NCBI GenBank assembly: GCA_045642485.1
Contig: JAZUIV010000061.1
Span: forward strand, 1 to 64,000
Source of the DNA: Cacconaster sp045642485
Lineage (GTDB): Bacteria; Bacteroidota; Bacteroidia; Bacteroidales; UBA932
DNA: 64,000 nt
Direction of reading: 5' to 3'
This document shows positions 33,124 to 42,371 of the stretch, piece by piece (position 1 is the first letter of the stretch; the number at the start of each line of letters is the position of its first letter). Under the pieces are notes generated by a model. It had not been told where the DNA came from. It worked only from the letters and a program-made list of their open reading frames with translations, and ran no database searches. A program made the position numbers and the translations under genes.

Positions 33124-34398
33124 ATGAAACATTTTAATATTCTTCTGATTCTGGCTTCGGCTCTCCTTGTTTCATGCCAGACTACAAATTTCACCGATCT
33201 GATAGATTATAGCCAGATTGGGAACCAGAAAGCCGAGATGTTGGAGAAAAAAGTGCAGCTTAAGTTCGACAGGAAGGCAGCTTTGATTGATGATCAGGAC
33301 AACATCATTGAGAACAGGAATGTCAGGAAGGGTACAGAGATTACAGTGCAGGGCTTCGTGCACAGATATATTGGAAGCAAGAAGTTCGCTCCACACTTTT
33401 TCAGAGAAAACTATACTCCACGGGTCGATGTCTGGCTTGTCCTTCTCCCGGACGGCTCCAGAGCTTTTATGGAGGTTCCGGAAATGGCCATCGGCGTAAA
33501 GGGGAAGAATGGAGAAATGGTGACAGATGTGAAGGACCAGCCGAATTCACTGCTCTATCTGTACAAGACGACAGCAAGTGAGGAGTGGACCGAGGATCCG
33601 GCCATAGAATACGCTGCAAAGCAGGATGTTGCAGTATATTTTCCTATTAGACATTTCAAGCCGTTTGTCGGAGACCAAAAATACGAGGATTGCGAGAAAT
33701 GGTGGTCCAAGGCCCTTTACAAACTTGGCGGACCTATTGACTTCCTGTCCAGCCACAGAGCCAGACACACCCTCTACAATGATGGAGTGTTCTATAGATA
33801 TCACCCGGTCATAATGATGTCTGACATGGTCGGAAGACTGGTCCAACTGATTCTTAGCGGCATACTTTTGTTCCTCGTGCTGGCTTTCGCTGTCCCATGG
33901 CTTGCAGTCAGGACGGTGTGGCGTATTCCTTTCCTGTCGAACGGAATGGTCAAATTCCTGGCTTTCATCCTCGCGGCAATATATTTCATACTATTTGCTG
34001 CATTTCTTGGAGTGGACAGTTGGGGATATATATTCTGGATCCTGTTCGCAGGGTTCGGCATAAAGTCATACGTCAAGATTGAGATAGACTTCAACCGCTG
34101 TCCATACTGCCACAAGCTCGGCCTTAGCTATGACGGCACAAAGAAAGGAAACTGGACATCAAAAGACTACGCGCGTTCGGAGAAAGTGGAAGTCGGACAC
34201 GATGTTCGTGAATATGACCGTCCTGCAGGATACGGCTATGAACATATCAAGGAGACGACCATTCATACCAAAACCAACAAATACATTGACACTTACCGTG
34301 TTCGTTCGACAGTGGATCACCTTCACTGCCAGCATTGCAAAAGAGCCATCGATCTCCACGACACGGAAGAAAAAACCACTACCAGACAGGTAAACTGA
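33124..34398 (+). CDS. Membrane lipoprotein with C-terminal zinc ribbon
   Basis: A 424-residue protein of unrecognised family. N-terminal lipoprotein signal (MKHFNILLILASALLVSC, lipobox LVSC), a periplasmic domain (about 20-245), three hydrophobic helices (about 250-330: LVQLILSGILLFLVLAFAVP, FLAFILAAIYFILFAAFLG, YIFWILFAGFGI), then a cytosolic tail with CPYC and CQHC pairs, probably one zinc ribbon. This is an envelope-to-cytosol topology suited to a sensor. Start 33124 is set by the signal peptide; the frame is open from 33076 inside the flanking repeat. First gene of the cluster; its stop overlaps the next start (TGATG). Confidence 0.8.
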   Translation: MKHFNILLILASALLVSCQTTNFTDLIDYSQIGNQKAEMLEKKVQLKFDRKAALIDDQDNIIENRNVRKGTEITVQGFVHRYIGSKKFAPHFFRENYTPRVDVWLVLLPDGSRAFMEVPEMAIGVKGKNGEMVTDVKDQPNSLLYLYKTTASEEWTEDPAIEYAAKQDVAVYFPIRHFKPFVGDQKYEDCEKWWSKALYKLGGPIDFLSSHRARHTLYNDGVFYRYHPVIMMSDMVGRLVQLILSGILLFLVLAFAVPWLAVRTVWRIPFLSNGMVKFLAFILAAIYFILFAAFLGVDSWGYIFWILFAGFGIKSYVKIEIDFNRCPYCHKLGLSYDGTKKGNWTSKDYARSEKVEVGHDVREYDRPAGYGYEHIKETTIHTKTNKYIDTYRVRSTVDHLHCQHCKRAIDLHDTEEKTTTRQVN

Positions 34399-35111
34399 TG
34401 ACCAACATATCAAATACCTCAAATACCAATGTACGCGTCCGTGAGGAAGCAGCGCAGAACACATCGGCGAAAATCGCGGATACTGGGGTGAAGTGCCCTT
34501 ATTGCAGCAGAGCTGTAACAGCCGATGATGAAATATGTCCTCACTGCGGCGCACGACTGACTTCCGACTGCACTTTCTGCGGTGCTCCACTTCTGCCAGG
34601 CGAAAGCGAATGCCCTGAATGCGGGATGTCGGTCGGAGGAGTGAGATGCCCTGAGTGTGGCACGCTGAATCACCGTGCATTCTGCCGCAGTTGCAATGCT
34701 CCTCTCACCAGAGCAGCGGCTAAGGCGGTGGAAAAGGCCAAATTGGACCCGCTGTTCCGGGAGTGCGAAGACATTGCCGATAAGTTGTCGGCAATGGAAG
34801 AGGAGATAGTAGCGGCGCCTCCGGAAGAGGCTGAGATACTTAAGACAGAGCAAAAGAAGCTGGTGCACAGCCTGAATGAGCGGCTCGCCATGATGCTTCC
34901 TCCACCGGGAAGCACCCCAAAGGAGCAGCTGATATTCTATTCCGCCCGTAAGGTGGCTGTGAAAGTCAAGAGCATAACAAGGGAGAAGATTGGATGGGTT
35001 TGTAATTTCTGCGGATGCACGCATAAGAAGCCGGTGGAGTGCGCGAAGCCGCAGCTTGGCGGGCATTGGATATACGAAGACAAGGAAACCGAATACACAA
35101 CATACAGATGA
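34398..35111 (+). CDS. Multi-zinc-ribbon protein
   Basis: A 237-residue soluble protein with at least seven CxxC knuckles. Six are in the N-terminal 110 residues (CPYC, CPHC, CTFC, CPEC, CPEC, CRSC), making about three DZR-type ribbons. A last one near the C-terminus (CNFCGCTHKKPVEC) is followed by YEDKETEYTTYR. The middle is charged helical sequence. Such ribbons usually mediate protein-protein contacts. The start overlaps the lipoprotein stop by one base and the stop overlaps the kinase start by four, so these genes are translated as a unit. Confidence 0.75.
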   Translation: MTNISNTSNTNVRVREEAAQNTSAKIADTGVKCPYCSRAVTADDEICPHCGARLTSDCTFCGAPLLPGESECPECGMSVGGVRCPECGTLNHRAFCRSCNAPLTRAAAKAVEKAKLDPLFRECEDIADKLSAMEEEIVAAPPEEAEILKTEQKKLVHSLNERLAMMLPPPGSTPKEQLIFYSARKVAVKVKSITREKIGWVCNFCGCTHKKPVECAKPQLGGHWIYEDKETEYTTYR

Positions 35112-37381
35112 AAACCGTTGCAGATAACATACAAGGAACGATGGTCGCACCTCAGGGCACAGCTGTAGCCCCGCAAGGCACAGCTGTAGCCCCGCAAGGT
35201 ACGGCTGTCGCGCCTCAGGGTACTGCAGTCGCTCCGCAGGATGCCTCTGCAGCCTTGAAATCCCAACCTCACCCTAAGAAATCTGTGCTGTCGAAAGCCG
35301 TACTGGGGAAAATGGTCAGTTCAGGCTCACAGGCGGATATATTGCTGACTCAATATAATGGGAAACAATGCGCCATGAGGCTGTACAAGCCGGGGTTCGG
35401 GCCGAACGAAGATGTGAACAGAGCCCTGCGCAAACTGTACGGGAAAGGGTTTGTTACGGAGATATTGTCAAGCGGCACAAGGGAAGGAAGAATGTACGAA
35501 ATTATGCCATACTTTCCTCATGGCTCCGCCGCCGGTTATGATTTCCGAGGCAAGGATATTGATATCGTACACATTGTCGTCAAGACGGCGATGGCTCTCG
35601 ATTCGATGCACAAGGCACATGTCATCCATAAGGATATCAAACCGGCTAATCTGCTCATCACAGACGAAACAAGCTGGGATGTCGTGATATGTGATTTCGG
35701 AATAGCGGAAATAACCTCGGGAGGAAAAGTGATCACCAAGCAGACCAGGACACCAATCTACGCCGCTCCAGAACTCTATGATCCGAAAAACGTCGTCGCA
35801 CGTCTGGACGGACAGGACCTGTTCGAGATAACACATGCCGCTGATTTCTATTCTCTCGGTATGACCATACTCTGTCTCTGGTATGGTGAGAAGGCATTTC
35901 TCCGCAAGGAAAAGGAGCTGGCAGTGGCCAAGCTCAAGGGTGGAATCAAGGCCCCGGATGATATGCCGGAGACCCTCACACCGTTTGTGGAGGGCCTCCT
36001 CCAGACTGATCCCAAGAAGCGCTGGGGCTACAAGGAAATCAAGGACATGGTCGTCCCGGAGGCACTTGGCGACTATGGCGTGAGGCTGTTCTTGAGCCCT
36101 CTGTGTGATATGCGCCTCAATTCCAATATGGACAGTCCGGACTATCTGGCCACCGGTGAGCAGATGGGAAGGTTCCTAAATGAAGTGTATCTTTGGGGTT
36201 TCACTGGTGCGAAGGCTCCGGCCGACGAGAAACTTTGCGACATGGTTCTGGACAGCTTCGTGGAGTACGAGGATTCATATCTGCAGACATATTTCGACAG
36301 CAAAGGCGATTTTTTCAGAAACTATTCGGATTGGATCAAGGAATGTGTCGATGAAGATGACTATTTCGAGGGAGGCAAGATAGCTCCGTCCGACCCGAGT
36401 CAGCGGTTCCAGATATGCATGATGAAGGCCATCAAAGGACTGGGATTCGAACCATACTATACGTTCAGCGATACTGGTGAGACCATTACCGACATTGATG
36501 GCTTGAAGAAAGTTAAAGCAGACAAGAAACAGGCTCTCGAAGAGGGAGGGCTGCGCGGCTGGATTGCCGTGCAGTACCAGGAAAATCCTTACACGGATTT
36601 CTCTGAGAAATTGTCCTATGAGTATGAACTTATGAACTATATCGAGGCTCTGATAGATTGTGATCCGGAAGTCGATGAAGGAGGCTATTACTCTCACGCT
36701 TGCAATGAACAGGCGGAAACTGAGACACGAGTCAAGAGGGTGATTCGAGGGAAAGTCATTCAGCAATGGCTGCAACGCATCCTGTCACTCATACCGCTGG
36801 TCGTTTCGGTCCCTATCGTCAAGTCTTTCGTGGATATGGCTAAAATTAATCCTGCCGCAGGTGCCGGCATCTTCGAGCATATGTGGATATTCGTCGTGAT
36901 AGGAGCCCTCGCAGGCTTGCTCTTGTGGTTGATCAGCAGCAGATTCCTCGTCGGTCTTGTTTCGTTCGGATTCGCGTGGATAGGCTCTATCTTCATCACT
37001 AAACTCGCCACTGAACAGATGATGTGGGTAATGGCTGCACTGGCTGCCGCGATCGGGGTCTTCGCCTTGGTAATCTTCATTTTGTCCTTGAAGAAGAACG
37101 CCAACGCCATGTCTCCTTCAGATGTTTATCTAGATGATGAGGAATCCGTATTGGAATGCCTCGACTATACGTTCAATGAAGACGATAATTTCGATTCTTC
37201 TTTGAATGGGTTCCTCACCGACGGCCGCTTGGACAGGTGGAATGGTCACTTGAAAAAGAACCGTACGAGAATCATAATCTGCTTCTGCTGTCTTGCACTC
37301 GTAGTCGCTGCGAACATATTCCTTTTTAAACCAGACACCAACAATACCACACCTGATGAAACAGTCGAAGAAGTGCAATAA
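35108..37381 (+). CDS. Membrane-anchored Ser/Thr protein kinase
   Basis: A 757-residue Hanks-type kinase. Residues about 12-46 are five tandem VAPQGTA-like heptads, a probable flexible arm. Kinase domain about 60-335: catalytic loop HKDIKPANLL (174-183), DFG (196-198), APE (220-222) and DFYSLGMTILCLWYGE. The strand that normally carries the VAIK lysine reads CAMRLYK, with Arg at the usual position. A helical region follows, then about four hydrophobic segments (about 550-670) and a last one near 722-740. It presumably phosphorylates cluster partners, read by the FHA protein and reversed by the PP2C. Its stop overlaps the AAA+ gene by 26 bases. Confidence 0.85.
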   Translation: MKTVADNIQGTMVAPQGTAVAPQGTAVAPQGTAVAPQGTAVAPQDASAALKSQPHPKKSVLSKAVLGKMVSSGSQADILLTQYNGKQCAMRLYKPGFGPNEDVNRALRKLYGKGFVTEILSSGTREGRMYEIMPYFPHGSAAGYDFRGKDIDIVHIVVKTAMALDSMHKAHVIHKDIKPANLLITDETSWDVVICDFGIAEITSGGKVITKQTRTPIYAAPELYDPKNVVARLDGQDLFEITHAADFYSLGMTILCLWYGEKAFLRKEKELAVAKLKGGIKAPDDMPETLTPFVEGLLQTDPKKRWGYKEIKDMVVPEALGDYGVRLFLSPLCDMRLNSNMDSPDYLATGEQMGRFLNEVYLWGFTGAKAPADEKLCDMVLDSFVEYEDSYLQTYFDSKGDFFRNYSDWIKECVDEDDYFEGGKIAPSDPSQRFQICMMKAIKGLGFEPYYTFSDTGETITDIDGLKKVKADKKQALEEGGLRGWIAVQYQENPYTDFSEKLSYEYELMNYIEALIDCDPEVDEGGYYSHACNEQAETETRVKRVIRGKVIQQWLQRILSLIPLVVSVPIVKSFVDMAKINPAAGAGIFEHMWIFVVIGALAGLLLWLISSRFLVGLVSFGFAWIGSIFITKLATEQMMWVMAALAAAIGVFALVIFILSLKKNANAMSPSDVYLDDEESVLECLDYTFNEDDNFDSSLNGFLTDGRLDRWNGHLKKNRTRIIICFCCLALVVAANIFLFKPDTNNTTPDETVEEVQ
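35142..35247 (+). repeat. In-gene 21-bp repeats encoding VAPQGTA
   Basis: About five tandem units coding VAPQGTA or close variants at the kinase N-terminus. Two units (GTAGCCCCGCAAGGCACAGC at 35165 and its neighbour) are nearly identical, while the others differ at silent sites, which shows selection on the peptide. Copy number could vary between strains by slippage. Confidence 0.85.
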
Positions 37382-39809
37382 CTGCAGTGCAGAAAACAGG
37401 CCGGAAGCGAAGTTCTGCAAGCATTGCGGAAATGCTCTGCCGGTAGAGGATAGGTTCGAGGGATTCTTTGGAAAAAAGAATCTGGAACCGCTGTTCGACC
37501 AGTTTGAAGGGCGCGCCGCTGTTGCGGCAAAGCTCCACCAGATGGGAGGAAGTACCAAAATCGGGATGGATTCTCTTATCCTGGGTGATGCCGGCACCGG
37601 CAAGAGATTAGTCGCAGACCAACTGTTTGAAATCCTTCTGAGAGAGAAACTCACCGATGATGTTGCACCGACGGTGGTCGATGCTGCAGATATGGGTAAG
37701 TGGATGGGGGCTTTCGACACTAATATCAGCAAGATTTCCAACGGTGTGCTTGTCATCACGAACGCCCAGAAACTCGTTCCGGGAGAGTATTCGACCAGCG
37801 TAGGCACGCTGGACAAGCTCTTTGCCAGGATGAAATCCTCTCCGACATCCACACCTGTGGTCATTCTTTGTGGAATCACGAAGGGACTGGAGAAATTCCT
37901 CGCAGGTAATCCTGATATAGCGTCTTTGTTTGAATTCCGTTTCAATCTTTGCCCAATGACAGAGCAGGATATCTGCGGTCTCTGCATCAAAAAACTGAAA
38001 GAGACTTTCCGGGTAGGCATCAGCGATGAAGCTGTTGCCAGGCTGCTGAAACATCTGGAATGGCTGAATCGCGAAGGTGAAGGGACATACGGTAACGGCC
38101 ATGTCGCGGATGCGCTGGCTCAGGAACTGGCTGTGAGTGCCGTTTCGTGCGGCAGAGTTTCGGTGGCTCCCGAAGACATAAAGGGCAAAGTGTTCGAACC
38201 TCGTTCCGAGGCTGAAATATGGAAGGAGCTGGAGGGCTTCATCGGCCTGGAGAACGTCAAGAAAGAGATACATTCCATCATCGACAGCATCCGAGAAGCC
38301 GAATTGACCGGAGAAAAGATGAAGATAGAGGATCATTATGTCTTCACCGGAAACCCTGGTACTGGCAAGACCACAGTCGCCCGCATATTCGCCGACATAC
38401 TCGGCGCGCTTGGAATATTGCCGAAAGGCCAGTTCGTCGAAGTGGCGGGTAAAGATCTCATTGCCGACATAGTTGGAGGAAGCGAGAGGAATGTCCAAGA
38501 CGCCGTTGACAAGGCTATGGGTGGCATTCTGTTCATTGATGAGGCTTACGGCCTCAACCAAGGCGAATTCGGGCAGGCTGCGATAGACAAACTGCTGCCG
38601 ATAGTAGAGAACAGGCGAGGTGAGTTCGTGTGCATTCTGGCTGGATACAGCCGCGAGATGCGCGATTTCATGAAGGCGAATTCAGGCCTGGAGTCTCGCT
38701 TCAACAAAGTGATTGATTTTCCGGACTATGATGCATCCGAACTGGAGAAAATATTCAGAATGATGGCCGCGAATAAGGGATATTCTCTGGATGCCGATGC
38801 TGACGTGAATCTCCATATTGAGATGGAGAAGATGTACAACCGGCGGAGTGAAAACTTTGGGAATGCCCGTGACGTGCGCAATTTCCTGTCTTTGGCTGAA
38901 CAGCGTCGCAGGGAAAGAATCCGTGAGAACGGTGATACCTTTGCCACAGGCACAAAGACACTGGTCTATTCCGATATTGCCGGGAAGGACGCCAACAAGG
39001 AAGTGAGCGTGAAGGACGTGATGGCCGAACTCGATGCGTTGACAGGACTGGACGACGTGAAGGCGAGCATCCGCAGGCTGGCTGCATCAGTGAATAGGGA
39101 ACTGAAACTGGCGCAGGCAGAAGGACGCACTCCCGACGTGAACGTGGGACACTACCTGTTCCTGGGCAATCCCGGCACCGGCAAAACAACCGTCGCGAGG
39201 CTGATGGGAAAGATGCTTCACGCAATGAAACTGCTACCTCGCCCGGATGTTACTGAGGTACTTAGGGATGACCTCGTGGCCGGTTATATGGGCCAGACTG
39301 CGCAGCGGACCAAGGAGGCGGTGATGGGCGCGATGGGTGGAGTACTTTTCATAGACGAGGCGTATTCGCTCAGCAGCGGTTCCAATGATACCTTCGGTCA
39401 GGAGTGCATCAATACTCTGGTTCCTCTTCTTGAGAATTACAAGGGAAATTTCGTTTGCATTGCGGCCGGATACAGACGTGAGATGCAGGACTTTCTGGAT
39501 GCTAATTCCGGGCTCAAATCACGATTCCTCAACCACATAGATTTCGAAGACTACAACCCGGAGCAGATGCTTGGAATCTTTGAAGGAATGTGCAGGAAAC
39601 AGGAACTGATATTGCCTGAGGAATCCCGAGATGCGGTAGAACGCAAGCTGCAGCAGATTTACGACAATCGCGGATTGGATTTCGCGAATGCGCGTGAGGT
39701 TCGCAACCTTATGGATGATATCAAGAACAATATGGCAATTCGCCAGTTTGATGAGAACTGCAGCGATCTGCAGGAACTCAAGACTATTAGACCGGAGGAC
39801 GTAATATGA
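37356..39809 (+). CDS. Three-module AAA+ ATPase (CbbX/SpoVK type) with zinc ribbon
   Basis: An 817-residue protein. An N-terminal zinc ribbon (C7, C10, C21, C24) leads to three AAA+ modules. Module 1 (about 45-275) keeps a Walker A-like GDAGTGKR (77-84), but its Walker B position reads VLVITNAQ with no DE. Module 2 (about 290-525) is complete: GNPGTGKTT (332-340), ILFIDEAY (391-398) and finger region SGLESRF. Module 3 (about 555-800) repeats it: GNPGTGKTT (604-612), VLFIDEAY (663-670) and SGLKSRF. CbbX/SpoVK/EccA-like ATPases remodel protein complexes. Here the target is unknown; its ribbon suggests docking with the zinc-ribbon partners. Overlaps the FHA gene by four bases (ATGA). Confidence 0.88.
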   Translation: MKQSKKCNNCSAENRPEAKFCKHCGNALPVEDRFEGFFGKKNLEPLFDQFEGRAAVAAKLHQMGGSTKIGMDSLILGDAGTGKRLVADQLFEILLREKLTDDVAPTVVDAADMGKWMGAFDTNISKISNGVLVITNAQKLVPGEYSTSVGTLDKLFARMKSSPTSTPVVILCGITKGLEKFLAGNPDIASLFEFRFNLCPMTEQDICGLCIKKLKETFRVGISDEAVARLLKHLEWLNREGEGTYGNGHVADALAQELAVSAVSCGRVSVAPEDIKGKVFEPRSEAEIWKELEGFIGLENVKKEIHSIIDSIREAELTGEKMKIEDHYVFTGNPGTGKTTVARIFADILGALGILPKGQFVEVAGKDLIADIVGGSERNVQDAVDKAMGGILFIDEAYGLNQGEFGQAAIDKLLPIVENRRGEFVCILAGYSREMRDFMKANSGLESRFNKVIDFPDYDASELEKIFRMMAANKGYSLDADADVNLHIEMEKMYNRRSENFGNARDVRNFLSLAEQRRRERIRENGDTFATGTKTLVYSDIAGKDANKEVSVKDVMAELDALTGLDDVKASIRRLAASVNRELKLAQAEGRTPDVNVGHYLFLGNPGTGKTTVARLMGKMLHAMKLLPRPDVTEVLRDDLVAGYMGQTAQRTKEAVMGAMGGVLFIDEAYSLSSGSNDTFGQECINTLVPLLENYKGNFVCIAAGYRREMQDFLDANSGLKSRFLNHIDFEDYNPEQMLGIFEGMCRKQELILPEESRDAVERKLQQIYDNRGLDFANAREVRNLMDDIKNNMAIRQFDENCSDLQELKTIRPEDVI

Positions 39810-40270
39810 GTATGACTTGTCCATTCTGCCGGGCGGATATCCCGGATGACAGCTGGTTTTGCGATCAGTGCGGCAAAGAACTGCATTTCTGCCCTGTCTG
39901 CCGCAAGCCTAAACGTGGCACACAGTGCGCAGCCTGCGGTTCGGACCTTGTGAGTGCGGAGGACTTCTTCTGCGAAACTGTTGGTTCTGTCGGGGAACTG
40001 TATTTGGTTGCTGAAGGCGTAAAAATCAAGTTGCGCGAGGGAGTTTTCGGCCGCACTCAGGGCGTGTATCCGGAATTTGCGGAAGACAGATATGTGTCCG
40101 GGAGGCACGGTGAATTCCGCTTCAGCGATGGTGTATGGCAGATCCGGGATCTCGGCAGCACGAACGGAACTTTTGTCGGCGTCCGCCGGCTTGACAAAGA
40201 CCAATGGACGAACCTGGCCACTGGAATGACGCTGAAGATTGCGACACAAGAATATATACTGAGTGTATGA
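39806..40270 (+). CDS. Zinc ribbon-FHA domain protein
   Basis: A 154-residue adaptor. Four CxxC-type pairs (C5/C8, C19/C22, C29/C32, C41/C44) make a double zinc ribbon. A forkhead-associated domain (about 60-154) has the phosphothreonine-binding set GR (82-83), S98xxH101 and N120-G121 in LGSTNGTFV. It should bind a phosphothreonine made by the kinase and connect it with ribbon-bearing partners. The gene overlaps both neighbours by four bases. Confidence 0.88.
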   Translation: MSMTCPFCRADIPDDSWFCDQCGKELHFCPVCRKPKRGTQCAACGSDLVSAEDFFCETVGSVGELYLVAEGVKIKLREGVFGRTQGVYPEFAEDRYVSGRHGEFRFSDGVWQIRDLGSTNGTFVGVRRLDKDQWTNLATGMTLKIATQEYILSV

Positions 40271-41043
40271 TATTGAACGTCAATGCAATAAGCGACTGCG
40301 GGACAACTCGTGATGATAATGAAGACCTCGTAACACTCGGTGGAATAATGTTGCGGGACGGGAAGTTCACCGAAGAAGTGGAGTTCACAGGTGTTCCGGC
40401 TTACTATCTGCTGCTCGCGGACGGGATGGGAGGTCACGAGAAAGGTGAACAAGCCAGTTCGATGACATTGGAGCATCTTAGAGACTGCTTCTCGATGGGA
40501 GATATTGAGGTGGAAACTTTTGCTGATGACATCACCCTCTCTGTTCGGTATATAAGTAACAAGATCAACGCGATAGCCGGATACGAGAAACAGGAGCACC
40601 CTATGGGGTGCACGCTTACCGGAGTTGTGTGGTTGGAAAACAGGGCATGGCTCGTGAATGCAGGAGATAGCAGAACCTATCTTTTCAGGGATGGCGTCAT
40701 AAAACAGCTTACCATGGATGAAGAGAATGAAGATGGCCTTTTGACCAACTGCGTTGGAGGTGGATGCGACACGGCACTTGCAGTCATGGAGATTACAAAA
40801 GATTTGCAGGATGGGGATATCATCCTGATCTGTTCTGACGGTCTTGGGAATGTGGTCAACGAGGACTATCTGGAGCATTTCCTGATGAACTCTGCTTTTC
40901 CAGCTGAAGAATTGGCTGAATGGGCAATGGAAAATGGTTCAACTGACAATGTCAGCGTAATAGCAGCACGCGTTGGCGGCGGGGAATTCGGAGATTCTGA
41001 CGAATTTCCTGACGATGACGGACGATTCGACGCATGGGTTTGA
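40267..41043 (+). CDS. PP2C-family Ser/Thr protein phosphatase
   Basis: A 258-residue metal-dependent phosphatase. Family motifs: ISDCGTTRDDNEDLV (8-22), LLLADGMGGHEKGE (48-61), WLVNAGDSRTYLFRDG, IILICSDGLGNVV and the final STDNVSVIA. All expected metal-binding aspartates are present, so it should be active. It would reverse the kinase's action. The start (ATG 40267, ATGA overlap with the FHA gene) gives the usual family N-terminus; an upstream in-frame ATG at 40204 adds 21 atypical residues. The acidic C-terminal tail is not part of the fold. Confidence 0.9.
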   Translation: MILNVNAISDCGTTRDDNEDLVTLGGIMLRDGKFTEEVEFTGVPAYYLLLADGMGGHEKGEQASSMTLEHLRDCFSMGDIEVETFADDITLSVRYISNKINAIAGYEKQEHPMGCTLTGVVWLENRAWLVNAGDSRTYLFRDGVIKQLTMDEENEDGLLTNCVGGGCDTALAVMEITKDLQDGDIILICSDGLGNVVNEDYLEHFLMNSAFPAEELAEWAMENGSTDNVSVIAARVGGGEFGDSDEFPDDDGRFDAWV

Positions 41044-41055
41044 AATTCATCAGGT

Positions 41056-41694
41056 ATGTATTCAATAAAACTTTTATTCTCAAAGACTTCTGAGTCTCTT
41101 GAAGGATGTAGCAAGTGGTGGGGCGCTCCTGATTTGCCGTCAGCCTCACCATATCCTGTCGTACATGTTACGGATGATAGAGATGAGTGGGATGAACCTC
41201 TGACTTTCCTTTGCCAGATTCGTTGTGAGGATATCGCAGCCCTGGATCCGGACGGGCTGTTGCCGCACGAGGGTATGCTCTATTTTTTCGCTGCTGTGGA
41301 TTATTTTCTGGGATATGACGGATGCCCCCTGCATACACCTATCGGTCCGTGGTCTTCAGAAATCGTCCGGGTCATATATAGTCCGACCTGTGATGGACTC
41401 GAGCCTTACGAGATGCACTGGGATGACGGCACAGATGTATTCCTGCCGGCCGAGAAGTTGGACTTCGAAGCCTGCGGTGCTTGCGACGAGGGCTTCAAAC
41501 TGCTTGGAAGACCGTATATTATAGATATTAATGAAGAATATGATGACGATTATGTCTCCCTGCTCCAGATTGACGAGAATGAAGATTGGGGCCTTCGCTT
41601 TTATGATTGTGGTATGTTGTTCCTGCTCCTGCGCAAATCGCAGTTGCTCGGGAGAGACTGGCAGAGGACAGTCGGTTGTCTCTATTCCTGCTGA
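41056..41694 (+). CDS. DUF1963 (YwqG-like) protein
   Basis: A 212-residue soluble protein. The pattern SKWWGAPDLPS ... PLTFLCQIRCEDIAALDPDGLLPHEGMLYFFAAVDYF (residues about 18-86, quoted in part) and the late LLQIDENEDWGLRFYDCGMLFLLL match DUF1963. The biochemical role of the family is not established; members often lie near toxins, immunity-type genes or accessory systems. It begins 12 bases after the PP2C gene. Why such a protein belongs with a kinase module is unknown. Confidence 0.75.
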   Translation: MYSIKLLFSKTSESLEGCSKWWGAPDLPSASPYPVVHVTDDRDEWDEPLTFLCQIRCEDIAALDPDGLLPHEGMLYFFAAVDYFLGYDGCPLHTPIGPWSSEIVRVIYSPTCDGLEPYEMHWDDGTDVFLPAEKLDFEACGACDEGFKLLGRPYIIDINEEYDDDYVSLLQIDENEDWGLRFYDCGMLFLLLRKSQLLGRDWQRTVGCLYSC

Positions 41695-41716
41695 TAATTT
41701 TACTGAAACAGAAATT

Positions 41717-42361
41717 ATGGATAATCTGAAAAAACTTGGAGGCTATTTCGCCGAGATGGTGGAAAACAGCAACACTCTCGGCGCACTCTGGAAAAACATA
41801 CCTCTCGGGCATCAGGCATTTGAGCTGATGAAGGAAGGATTGCCGCTCCGCGTCAAAGGGGAACTGACACCTTATACACGAATTGTTCTGCTTAACAAAA
41901 TGATGGGCTGTATGCCGGAAAGGGACTGTGCCAGATTCATCAGTAAAGTGCAGGAATATCAGATGGGTCTTTTCTGCCTGATATGTAATGAGGATCTTCC
42001 GGAAGATATGGAGATTGACGAGTATGAAGGGACCCCCGAGAAGTATGTCAGGGAATATGGTGAGAATGAGCATAAGCAAAGTATGAAGAGGATACAGGAC
42101 TATCTCAATCCTGGAATAGCTATGGAAGAATGGTGCAATAAGTATGATGCCAGACTCAAGTTTGATCCGGTGGAAAGAACTCAGGAATGGGAGGACTGTA
42201 TCTATGATGTGGAGCAGAAATGTGAAAGGATTCTTGAAGGCGAGAGAAAAGGTATGGGGTTCTGTTATTCATACTGGAGCGCCAAGAAAGCCGTCCTGGC
42301 CAAGCACGGTATTCAGTGGAATAGTCCGTCTGTAATGAACCCGGGTGTAATGTTCGATTAA
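41717..42361 (+). CDS. Unrecognised cluster protein
   Basis: A 214-residue soluble, mostly helical, acidic protein with many Cys and Tyr residues (for example MGLFCLICNEDLPEDMEIDEYEG and YDARLKFDPVERTQEWEDCIYDVEQ). I recognise no domain. I start at MDNLKKLGG (41717), 22 bases after the DUF1963 stop. The frame stays open upstream to 41531, and within it MKIGAFAFMIVVCCSC (from 41579) looks like a lipoprotein signal, but using it would overlap the DUF1963 gene by 116 bases. Ends 10 bases before the next gene. Confidence 0.6.
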   Translation: MDNLKKLGGYFAEMVENSNTLGALWKNIPLGHQAFELMKEGLPLRVKGELTPYTRIVLLNKMMGCMPERDCARFISKVQEYQMGLFCLICNEDLPEDMEIDEYEGTPEKYVREYGENEHKQSMKRIQDYLNPGIAMEEWCNKYDARLKFDPVERTQEWEDCIYDVEQKCERILEGERKGMGFCYSYWSAKKAVLAKHGIQWNSPSVMNPGVMFD

Positions 42362-42371
42362 ACTATCCAAA

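Noticed and set aside
35142..35247. Short tandem repeats as a possible CRISPR array
   Set aside because: Units of 21 bases are in frame, encode VAPQGTA and have no spacers; they are a coding repeat in the kinase. No CRISPR array was seen anywhere in the window.
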